Positions 1 through 6,318 of a DNA stretch of 9,521 bases are shown piece by piece; the first letter of the stretch is position 1, and each line of letters starts with the position of its first letter. Under the pieces are notes generated by a model. The model was not told the origin of the DNA. It was given only the letters and a program-made list of their open reading frames with translations, and ran no database searches. Origin of the DNA: Alphaproteobacteria bacterium (GTDB taxonomy: Bacteria > Pseudomonadota > Alphaproteobacteria > Rickettsiales > JAFLCR01); contig JAFLCR010000079.1 in assembly GCA_017302755.1 (NCBI GenBank), positions 1-9,521 on the forward strand, written 5' to 3'. A program made the position numbers and the translations under genes.

Positions 1-804
1 ATCGTCCATTGTCAGATCGCCGGGATTAACGGGTGCATTCCGTACGGCCTCGACGATCTTTCGCGCGGTTTCACCGCGGTAGAAATCCTCCACCCCGTGC
101 GTAGCCATGGCGCGGAACGTCGCCGCCAGAGCAGGGTTCACCAGGGTTTCGCCGACTCGCTTCATGCTGCCGTCTTCACGGAAATACAGCGCCCGTGTTT
201 CCGGAAACATATTCAGATAAGGGATTTTCTCGGCCACGCTGCGCATGCGTTCGGAGATCGGGAAGCCCCGTTCTGCGAGCGCCGTGGCGGGAACGAACAG
301 CTCCGCCCAGGGCAGCTTGCCGTGCAGCTTGTGCGTTTGCCACATCAGCATGGGCAGGCCTGGCGTGGCCACGGCCAGGCCGCCGCGCACGACGTCGTTG
401 AAATCGCGCGGCTTGCCATCGGCCCCAAGGAAGCGGTCTTCGCGGGCGCTCGCGGGCGCGGTTTCGCGCCCGTCATAGACATGCACTTTGCGGGTCTTCG
501 CGTCGTAGTACAACAGGAACGCGCCGCCGCCGATGCCAGAGGATTGCGGCTCCACGACGTTCAGGGCCAGCTGCGCGGCGATGGCGGCGTCGATTGCATT
601 ACCGCCCTTGCGCAGCATGGTACGTGCCGCTTCGGAAGCATAAGGATTAGCTGCCGATACCATCTGTTTATGGCCAATCGCCACTTTCTTGGCAGTGAAA
701 CCGGTGGCAGGCTCCGGCGCGCGCATATCCGCCGCGTGAGCGGGCAGGGTGAGAGCGCTCACTCCTAGTAAAAGGCTGAAAATCCGTGAAACGATAGGCT
801 GCAT
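1..804 (-). CDS. ggt: Gamma-glutamyltransferase, 5' part (runs off left edge)
   Basis: N-terminal 268 residues of a gamma-glutamyltranspeptidase, the periplasmic or secreted enzyme that removes or transfers the gamma-glutamyl group of glutathione and related peptides. Seen: a signal peptide (hydrophobic residues about 8-23, likely cut after Ala-His-Ala near residue 24), then family motifs including KGGNAIDAAIAAQLALNVVEP at about 66-86, the GIGGG turn at 90-94, YDGRETAPASA at 110-120 and GGLAVATPG at 141-149. Arg113 sits where the family has its substrate-carboxylate-binding Arg (Arg114 in E. coli). The family is about 560-590 residues long and self-cleaves before a catalytic Thr in the second half, which is outside the window, so activity cannot be judged. 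The ATG at 804-802 is chosen because it gives the complete signal peptide and has GGAA about 9 bases upstream. It follows tsaB on the same strand after 54 bp, so co-transcription is likely. The frame is open to the window edge. Confidence 0.95.
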   Translation of the reverse strand, partial: MQPIVSRIFSLLLGVSALTLPAHAADMRAPEPATGFTAKKVAIGHKQMVSAANPYASEAARTMLRKGGNAIDAAIAAQLALNVVEPQSSGIGGGAFLLYYDAKTRKVHVYDGRETAPASAREDRFLGADGKPRDFNDVVRGGLAVATPGLPMLMWQTHKLHGKLPWAELFVPATALAERGFPISERMRSVAEKIPYLNMFPETRALYFREDGSMKRVGETLVNPALAATFRAMATHGVEDFYRGETARKIVEAVRNAPVNPGDLTMDD

Positions 805-858
805 CTCAAGCGTTCCAGTATAGAAAAGAAGACCACTCTCACCAGGGAAGCGCTTATT

Positions 859-1512
859 TCAACCATTTTTTTGCGAAGGTTTGGCATCCGGCGGGCGGAT
901 ATAGATCGGCCGCACGGCGATTCCCGGAATGGCCCGCTTGTGCTGCGTTGCGGCATGCGCGGCCATCGCCGTCGCGCTTACGCGTGCGGCCTCCTCCGGA
1001 AGGGGGCGGATATGGCTGGGAATTCCTGCTAAAAGCCTGGCGCCGCTGCCCGCCAGCACGCAGGGCATTTCTGGGAAAGAAATGGCGGGGATATCTACGG
1101 CCGCGGCATCGCGCATCGCAGTGATCCGCGTGTCGAATGCCTGGAGGTAGACCTGTTCTCTGAGCGCATCCACGGCAATCACAACACCTTCATTTTCCTT
1201 TTTATTTACCCCCGCCGCCAGCGCCTCCAGGGTGCCGATGCCGATGATGGGCTTGTCCGCTGCGAGCGCCAAACCCTTGGCCGTGGCCAGCCCGATGCGC
1301 AGCCCCGTGAAACTTCCTGGTCCGATCGTGCAGGCAATGGCATCCAGGCCAGCATAACTCCACCCCGCTTCGGCCATAAGCCGTTCAATATCCGGCATCA
1401 GCCGCGCGGCCTGGGCGTGGGGCTCGACTTCGTCATAGGATGCGACAAGCCCATTTTCCCAGAGCGCGACGCAGTGCCCGGTAAATGCGCAGTCAAAAGC
1501 CAGAAGCCGCAT
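859..1512 (-). CDS. tsaB: tRNA N6-threonylcarbamoyladenosine biosynthesis protein TsaB
   Basis: A 217-residue TsaB (YeaZ) protein, the inactive ASKHA-fold partner of TsaD. Together with TsaE it supports transfer of threonylcarbamoyl to A37 of ANN-decoding tRNAs in the cytoplasm. Seen: N-terminal LLAFDCA strand, HAQAARLMPDIERLM helix at about 32-46, the hallmark GPGSFTGLRIG loop at 64-74, VDALREQVYLQAF at about 114-126, and the C-terminal PIYIRPPDAK at about 202-211. Length is normal for the family. TsaB, unlike TsaD, lacks the metal-binding His pair, as expected. The ATG at 1512-1510 begins exactly at the conserved strand. Upstream of it is only A/T sequence with no recognisable Shine-Dalgarno, so the message may be leaderless or have an unstructured A/U leader. 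rimI, which commonly follows tsaB in proteobacteria, is absent; ggt follows instead. Confidence 0.95.
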   Translation of the reverse strand: MRLLAFDCAFTGHCVALWENGLVASYDEVEPHAQAARLMPDIERLMAEAGWSYAGLDAIACTIGPGSFTGLRIGLATAKGLALAADKPIIGIGTLEALAAGVNKKENEGVVIAVDALREQVYLQAFDTRITAMRDAAAVDIPAISFPEMPCVLAGSGARLLAGIPSHIRPLPEEAARVSATAMAAHAATQHKRAIPGIAVRPIYIRPPDAKPSQKNG

Positions 1513-1594
1513 AAAAGTTAATAAAATTAATAATTAAGTTAATTTTAGAATGTTAAAATGAAATTATAGCTACAGATACTTGTTGAGTCCTGAG
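1513..1594. promoter_or_regulatory. AT-rich divergent promoter region between tsaB and the rcdA-like gene
   Basis: An 82-bp region, strikingly A/T-rich between 1511 and 1570, separates the two divergent genes and must carry both promoters. TTAA occurs at 1518, 1527, 1534, 1539 and 1553. TTAA is the half-site of the CtrA box (TTAA-N7-TTAA), but no pair here has N7 spacing; the nearest is N8 (1527 with 1539). A GAGTC at 1585-1589 is a GANTC (CcrM methylation) site just ahead of the rcdA-like start. TATAGC at 1565-1570 could serve as a plus-strand -10 element, without a clear -35. Cell-cycle control is an inference. Confidence 0.5.
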
Positions 1595-2041
1595 ATGCCA
1601 AGCAAAAGAGGCCAAAGCTCCAGTGAAGACGCGGCCGCACTGCCAAATGTGCTGTTCATGCCGAACATCTTCGGGGATACGGTGCGGCTGCTGCTGACAT
1701 CGCACGAGTATTTTCAGAATTACGGCCGCCAGGACCAGGACACGCTTACCCCTGCCGAGCGGTTACTCTATTCGGGAGAAATGTCGCGCATTACGCTGAG
1801 GCTGACCTGCATCATGTCCTGGCTCACTTTTCAGCGCGCGGTGTTCAACGGCCGCATGAGCGCGAAGGATGCGCAGGGCTCGGATTTCGATCTCGGCTTC
1901 CAGGAAGCTTGCATGGTGCAGAACGAGGAAGCCGAGCGCGTGCTTCCGAAAGAAATGAAATCTATCCTCGACGAGACATTCGCGCTCTATTCGCGCGTGC
2001 TGCGGCTTCATCAGCAGATATTGTTTCCAGACCAGGAGTAG
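1595..2041 (+). CDS. rcdA: DUF1465 family protein, RcdA-like cell-cycle proteolysis adaptor
   Basis: A 148-residue, mostly helical soluble protein matching the DUF1465/RcdA family by pattern: SRITLRLTCIMSWLTFQRAV in the middle (RcdA proteins have a very similar 'S-x-R-L-T-x-R-L-M-x-x-x-SWLL-x-QRAV' helix), a following GRMSAKDA turn, and the terminal LPKEMKSILDETFALYSRVLRL helix. In Caulobacter, RcdA works with CpdR and PopA to deliver CtrA and other substrates to ClpXP at the cell pole. That role is known for the family and inferred here. It is slightly shorter than Caulobacter RcdA, mainly at the C-terminus. I chose ATG 1595 because GAG at 1585-1587 gives a spaced Shine-Dalgarno. TTG codons at 1580 and 1583 would add five residues but have no ribosome site. 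It stands alone on the plus strand, divergent from tsaB. Confidence 0.8.
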   Translation: MPSKRGQSSSEDAAALPNVLFMPNIFGDTVRLLLTSHEYFQNYGRQDQDTLTPAERLLYSGEMSRITLRLTCIMSWLTFQRAVFNGRMSAKDAQGSDFDLGFQEACMVQNEEAERVLPKEMKSILDETFALYSRVLRLHQQILFPDQE

Positions 2042-2197
2042 TCCTGTTTAACACGCTGCTTATAGCATCATCTGCCAACTAATTAGGAAATAAATAAAAT
2101 TAGGAAATTTTTGAGTGGGTGCTCTTTGCTTGTTAACGGTTTCCTAGCCTGCTTCGCGTAATTTGCCTAATCATAAACACAGGGGCAGGAACGTAGT
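2042..2197. promoter_or_regulatory. Intergenic region ahead of the TMEM43-family gene
   Basis: A 156-bp gap between two plus-strand genes. Its left part is A/T-rich. It holds three copies of TAGGAAA: direct at 2084-2090 and 2101-2107, inverted at 2140-2146. GTTAAC at 2132-2137 lies just before the inverted copy. No convincing -35/-10 pair and no hairpin-plus-T-run terminator for the rcdA-like gene could be found. AGGA at 2187-2190 is the ribosome binding site of the downstream gene, 7 bases from its ATG. Confidence 0.45.
2081..2108 (+). repeat. 11-bp direct repeat AATTAGGAAAT (x2)
   Basis: AATTAGGAAAT is present exactly at 2081-2091 and 2098-2108, start-to-start distance 17 bp. Its TAGGAAA core recurs inverted at 2140-2146 and twice more between the 914-residue gene and addA. 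The layout is that of paired operator sites, but no regulator is identified. Confidence 0.7.
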
Positions 2198-3349
2198 ATG
2201 GCCAATGAATTCAGGGAAATCACGACTACTTCCTGGGTAAAGCGGATTGGCAGCGCTTTTACAGGCGTTATTTTGGGCATCGCGCTGTTCATTGGTGCGT
2301 TTCCAGTGATTTTCTGGAATGAGGGGCGCTCGGTGGAGCGTATTCGTACGCTGGACGAAGGGCGCGGGCTGGTGCACGCCATCTCCTCCGACAAAGTGGA
2401 TCCAGCCAACGAAGGCAGGCTCGTGCATTTTTCCGGCATCGCCACAACGCGCGATATACTTCAAGACGCTATCTTTGGGGTGCAGGAAAATGCACTCAAG
2501 CTTCGGCGTAACGTAGAGATGTTTCAGTGGGAAGAAAAAAAATCCAGCCGCAGCAGCACCAATCTGGGTGGCAGCGAAACCAGGGAAACCACCTATACCT
2601 ACGAAAAAATATGGTCGGATAAACTTATAAATTCTTCCTCCTTCAAGCAGCGGGATACCCATAAGAACCCCGCTTCCATGCCTTATCGGACAGAAACATA
2701 CACCGCTTCCACCATTACCTTGGGTGGATTTACCCTTAGCGCCCCCTATATCGGGCAGATAGAGCACTATGAAAGCTACGCGTTATCGCAAAGAAATCAT
2801 GATGCGATGGAAAATCGTTTTAAGAAATCCTTCACGCTGAATGGCAATGAATATTTCTATGGCGACCCTGAAAACCCCGCTATCGGCGCGCTGCGCATCA
2901 CCTACGATATTATTTCCCCCACAACAGTCAGTGTCGTAGGCAAGCAAACCGGAAGCGCCATACAACCCTACTACACAAAAAATGGTGCAATCCAATTACT
3001 GGCAATGGGTATGGTAGGCGCGGAAACCATGTTTGCTTCCGCAGAAAATGAAAACACCCTGATTACCTGGCTGGTTCGCGCTGGCGCGTGCTTCATGATT
3101 TGGTTGGGGCTGATAATGGTGCTTCGCCCCATAGCCGTGCTGGGCGATGTCGTGCCATTCATAGGCAGCCTGCTTGGGGTAGGCGTCGGGCTGATTGCTA
3201 CACTTTCCTCGCTAGTGCTGGGCTTCTGCGCGATAGCTATTGCGTGGATAGTATACCGTCCCCTCATCGGGGGCTTGTTGCTTGTCGTTGCCGCCGTTGT
3301 TTTCCTGGGAGGCGTAAAGATGATTCGCCAAAGGTTGCAGCGCGTGTAA
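2198..3349 (+). CDS. TMEM43 family multi-spanning membrane protein
   Basis: A 383-residue protein of the TMEM43 (LUMA, DUF1625) family, found in animals and scattered bacteria; its bacterial function is unknown. Seen: one transmembrane helix at about 17-39 ending in the typical FWNEGR (39-44); a large polar domain at about 45-285 with V-D-P-A-N-E-G-R-L-V-H-F-S-G at 67-80, an E-x-W/KIWSDKLINSSSF motif at about 136-149 and Y-F-Y-G-D at about 219-223; then three or four hydrophobic segments (about 289-309, 312-334, 336-352, 355-371) and a basic tail. This matches the family topology of one N-terminal helix, a large extracytoplasmic loop and a C-terminal membrane bundle. AGGA lies 7 bases before the ATG. 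Codons such as ATA, TTA and AAA are commoner than in addB, and the gene is visibly less GC-rich. It converges on addB with only 30 bp between stops, and I see no strong terminator there. Confidence 0.88.
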   Translation: MANEFREITTTSWVKRIGSAFTGVILGIALFIGAFPVIFWNEGRSVERIRTLDEGRGLVHAISSDKVDPANEGRLVHFSGIATTRDILQDAIFGVQENALKLRRNVEMFQWEEKKSSRSSTNLGGSETRETTYTYEKIWSDKLINSSSFKQRDTHKNPASMPYRTETYTASTITLGGFTLSAPYIGQIEHYESYALSQRNHDAMENRFKKSFTLNGNEYFYGDPENPAIGALRITYDIISPTTVSVVGKQTGSAIQPYYTKNGAIQLLAMGMVGAETMFASAENENTLITWLVRAGACFMIWLGLIMVLRPIAVLGDVVPFIGSLLGVGVGLIATLSSLVLGFCAIAIAWIVYRPLIGGLLLVVAAVVFLGGVKMIRQRLQRV

Positions 3350-3379
3350 GCATGCAAATCAGGCGCTGGTTTTTGCCTT

Positions 3380-6259
3380 TCATCCCTCCCATTCCGCGCG
3401 CCGGGCCAGATGCGCGTAATCATCGTATGCTGGCTTCGGCGCGTGCTCGGGCCAAGGGCAGCAGAGGAAGGGGGTTGCATCTTCCGCGTAATAGACCAGC
3501 AGCCGTTTCACTCCCTCGGCGGTTTCGGCTATGACATCCGCCAGTTTCATGTCGCTTGCCGCTTTTGAGATGCCGTAGGCCTGCTCGCTGCCGCCGTCGC
3601 CAGCGCCGGAAAGGTGGACGTGCAGCAAGTCGCGCACTTCCGTTGCCGCAATTTCAGGAAATCCTCCCTGGGTAACGAGCCAGGCTTCCAGCGGCAATTG
3701 CGGTTTGAATCCCTGCCGGATGTCCTTCGGTTTCGGCGGTTGGCCGGTTTTGTAGTCGATCACTACTGCTGCGCCGTCCTTTCCCAGCTCGATGCGGTCC
3801 GCCCGTGCCTGGATCACGAAGTATCCTGCTGCCGTCGGCACCGTCAGTTCGCCCTTCCACTCGGGGAAAAGCCGTGCGATGCCTGGCTGCCGCTTGCGTT
3901 CGAATGCGGTGAGCCAGGCGGCGATGCGTTCGAAGCGTGGCCACCAGAACGCCGCCACGGCCGGACGCTCCAGGTAATCGCCAAAGGCCTCGCGGCCTTT
4001 GGCCAGCAGCAGGGTTTCGTAGTCCTCTGTGCTGGCATTGGGCAAAGCATCGGCGAATCTTTCCAGCGCGCGGTGAAGGATGATGCCGAAATCCATCGCC
4101 TCTGGCTCTGCATCCAGTGCATCTATGGAATTTAACCCCAAGATTTCTCTTGCATAAACCCCATAAGGATTGCTGATCAATCGTTCAATTTTGGTGGCGC
4201 TCCATTCCCGCGGTCGCGCCTCTCCCGGCGGCGTTGGCGTAGGTGGAGGCGCGGGCTCTGAAACGAGCGACGCGCCTGCTTTGATCCACGAAAGTACGGG
4301 ATGGGTGACGCGGGGAGTATCCTGCTCCTCGCCAAGATGAAGCGCGATTCTCTGCCACCAGCGTGATGGCAGCGCCGGAACCCCGCCACGAGATGCCGTG
4401 GCGGTGAGAAACACTTCGGGACTGTTCGCCAACACCCAGAAATCATGCGCTTCCTGCCCCGTGTGGCGCTCCTTTGGCGGCAGCTTGGCGGCGTCGCGCA
4501 TCTCGCGCGAGAGCCATGGATCATGCGGGGCGGAGGAGGGCCATACGCCTTCATTCAGGCCGCCGAGGATCACGCGGTCCGCGCTCATGAGCCGCGCTTC
4601 GAGTGGGCTTAAGATATGCAGTCGCGGATGGCTGCCATAGCTCGGGCGGAAGGTGCCGTGGGCGAGAAGCTTGCCGAGGATGGTGGAAAAATCAAAAAAA
4701 TCTAGTGGATTGCCAGACTCCGGAATGGCGATGATCTCGCGCAGGTGCTGCTGCATCTGGCGGCCCGCATCGTCGCTCCACAGCCGCGCGTCGGAAGGTT
4801 CGGTATCGGTGGCGGCGAGGGTTTCTGCGACGGCGATGAGGTTCTCCAGCCAGGTTCTGGTTGGATGTTCCGCCCGAACATCACCGATTAAAGAAAAAGC
4901 TTTCTCAACGGCTTGCCACCAGGGAGCGAGCAGCTTTTCCTTCATAAAGGTATGGGCGATGAGCTGCGTGGTGCAGGCGGGGCGCACGCCACGCAGGCAC
5001 AGGGTTTCGAGCTTTCGCGCGTATTGCCGGCAGGTTGCCGGGGAAAAACCGGCGGCGCAAAGGGGATGTTTCAGCACGGAAAGAAGCGGCACGGGGCTCA
5101 GCGAGGAAGCGGCGGCATCCGCGATAAGGCGAAGGAATTCTCCTTGCGGAACAAGAGATAACGGGCGTCCGGCGGAATCATCCACAGAGATATCCCAGCG
5201 TTTCATACGGCTTTGGACGCGGGCGGCGAGGGCGCGGTCGGGGGTGACGAGCATGGCGGTTCTGCCAGGGGTTTCCAAGGCCTCGCGCAGGAGGAGGGCG
5301 ATGGCTTCGGCTTCCTCCTCCTCATGGGCGCAGAGGAGGCGGTGAAAGCCGGCAAGATCTTCTTCCGTATCGGTTTTTACGTTGTCCGGATGAAGCGATG
5401 CGGCCAGGAAGAGGTTGCGCGCGGTGGGTTTCTCTTCGGGTTTTGAGGAGATCTCTTCCCGGGTATTGCCGAGTCTTGCGAGCAGTTTCTTCAAGGGAAA
5501 CTGGGGGTGGGATTCGCCCAGTCTGTCCCATGCGGCACCATCCAGCACCATGCAACACCCAGGCAATACCACCTTGCCATGAGGTAGCGCGGCGACCGCC
5601 GCCAGCAGGCGCGCCGTGGCGGGGATGGAGCCGGTCGACCCGGCGGCGACGATGCGCTCATAAGGCAGTTTCGGAAGCAGCGCCGTGAGGCGGTCGAGCA
5701 GTTGCACGCGCCGCGCCCAGGGGTCGAGATAGCCCTTTGCTTCGAGGATTGCCGGCCAGGCGTCGAGCGCCGGGGAGAGCATGGTGAGCAGTTGCTGCCA
5801 GTGCGCGGCGAGGGCATCGGGGGCGAGGGCGCGGAAGACGGCGGGGTCGATCTCCTCGCGCTGCAATTCGTCGAGCAGGCGGGCGAGATGCGCGGCGTAG
5901 TCGAGCGCCTCGGCATCGGAAAGTTTGGGGTGCGCCTCGTGCAGCAACCCGGCGAGCATCCATTCGCGGCGCAGGCTTCCGATGGCGGGCGGCAGGGGCG
6001 CGGTATTTTCGCTTTCGAGGAAGCCGAGCAGGAGCAACTCGTCGTCATCCACATCGCCGATCGTGCCGAGGCGCGGCAGCAGCAAGGGTTTGCCGTTGGT
6101 GATGCGCAAAAACGCCTCGCCCATTTCGCGCACGGCACGGCGCGTGGGGAGAAGGAGAAGGGTACGGCTTAACGCAGTGGCGTCATCGCCCGAGTGTGTG
6201 AGCAGGTCACGTGCGAGCGTATCGAGGAAGGGGAGGTGCGGGGGGATGGCGGCGAGCAT
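3380..6259 (-). CDS. addB: Double-strand break repair protein AddB (alphaproteobacterial type)
   Basis: A roughly 959-residue AddB, the second nuclease/scaffold subunit of the AddAB complex that unwinds and resects double-strand ends for RecA. Positions below count from a GTG at 6265. N-terminal IPPHLPFLDTLA and LLLPTRRAVREM (37-48) take the place of a helicase core. LGGLNEGVWP at 567-576 is the conserved RecB/AddB-like segment, with HDPWLSREMR after it. A proline-rich linker (671-680) leads to a PD-(D/E)XK nuclease: GIILHRALERF (His731), ADRIE (Asp823), VIDYKTG (Asp837, Lys839) and PQLPLEAWL (Gln855), all present, so the nuclease looks intact. It ends in the typical YDDYAHLARRAEW. I chose ATG 6259; the GTG at 6265 would add two residues, and neither has a good Shine-Dalgarno. 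addA is not downstream, as it usually is, but lies divergent at 9219. Confidence 0.95.
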   Translation of the reverse strand: MLAAIPPHLPFLDTLARDLLTHSGDDATALSRTLLLLPTRRAVREMGEAFLRITNGKPLLLPRLGTIGDVDDDELLLLGFLESENTAPLPPAIGSLRREWMLAGLLHEAHPKLSDAEALDYAAHLARLLDELQREEIDPAVFRALAPDALAAHWQQLLTMLSPALDAWPAILEAKGYLDPWARRVQLLDRLTALLPKLPYERIVAAGSTGSIPATARLLAAVAALPHGKVVLPGCCMVLDGAAWDRLGESHPQFPLKKLLARLGNTREEISSKPEEKPTARNLFLAASLHPDNVKTDTEEDLAGFHRLLCAHEEEEAEAIALLLREALETPGRTAMLVTPDRALAARVQSRMKRWDISVDDSAGRPLSLVPQGEFLRLIADAAASSLSPVPLLSVLKHPLCAAGFSPATCRQYARKLETLCLRGVRPACTTQLIAHTFMKEKLLAPWWQAVEKAFSLIGDVRAEHPTRTWLENLIAVAETLAATDTEPSDARLWSDDAGRQMQQHLREIIAIPESGNPLDFFDFSTILGKLLAHGTFRPSYGSHPRLHILSPLEARLMSADRVILGGLNEGVWPSSAPHDPWLSREMRDAAKLPPKERHTGQEAHDFWVLANSPEVFLTATASRGGVPALPSRWWQRIALHLGEEQDTPRVTHPVLSWIKAGASLVSEPAPPPTPTPPGEARPREWSATKIERLISNPYGVYAREILGLNSIDALDAEPEAMDFGIILHRALERFADALPNASTEDYETLLLAKGREAFGDYLERPAVAAFWWPRFERIAAWLTAFERKRQPGIARLFPEWKGELTVPTAAGYFVIQARADRIELGKDGAAVVIDYKTGQPPKPKDIRQGFKPQLPLEAWLVTQGGFPEIAATEVRDLLHVHLSGAGDGGSEQAYGISKAASDMKLADVIAETAEGVKRLLVYYAEDATPFLCCPWPEHAPKPAYDDYAHLARRAEWEG

Positions 6260-6284
6260 CCACACAGGCTAGCATGGCAGTTGC

Positions 6285-6312
6285 ATTTTCACCATGTGGC
6301 AATACGCGTCAA
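6285..6312 (-). promoter_or_regulatory. Candidate promoter for addB
   Basis: Read on the minus strand: TTGACG at 6312-6307, a 16-bp spacer, then GAAAAT at 6290-6285 (4 of 6 matches to TATAAT). Transcription would start near 6278, about 20 bases ahead of the addB start. The element sits in the 59-bp gap just after the stop of the upstream 914-codon gene, so addB may have its own promoter in addition to any read-through. It rests on sequence similarity alone. Confidence 0.35.
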
Positions 6313-6318
6313 AAGCAA

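Noticed and set aside
97..768. Open frame of 223 codons on the plus strand
   Set aside because: It lies wholly antisense to ggt, whose minus-strand translation shows clear family motifs. The frame is rich in Arg, His and Gly, typical of the reverse of GC-rich coding DNA.
805..858. Hairpin around the palindrome AAGCGCTT at 848-855
   Set aside because: The palindrome is only 8 bp, with no loop and no following T run; nothing supports a terminator or regulatory structure between tsaB and ggt.
1527..1542. Canonical CtrA box
   Set aside because: The two TTAA tetramers are separated by 8 bases, not 7, and no other pair fits better. Kept only as a suggestive cluster.
1580..1594. TTG start at 1580 for the rcdA-like gene
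   Set aside because: Rare start codon without a Shine-Dalgarno. ATG 1595 has GAG at proper spacing, and the extra five residues are outside the conserved family region.
3350..3379. Bidirectional terminator between the TMEM43-family gene and addB
   Set aside because: Only a 4-bp AGGC/GCCT stem with a T-containing loop is present; there is no stable hairpin followed by a T run.
4653..5345. Open frame of 230 codons on the plus strand (and others at 3614-4135 and 5702-6172)
   Set aside because: All are antisense to addB, with Arg/Ser-rich, low-complexity translations and no ribosome sites.
5491..6138. Open frame of 215 codons on the minus strand, another frame of addB
   Set aside because: The translation is Cys/Pro/Arg/Ser-rich, a shadow of a GC-rich gene. 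addB is uninterrupted through the region.
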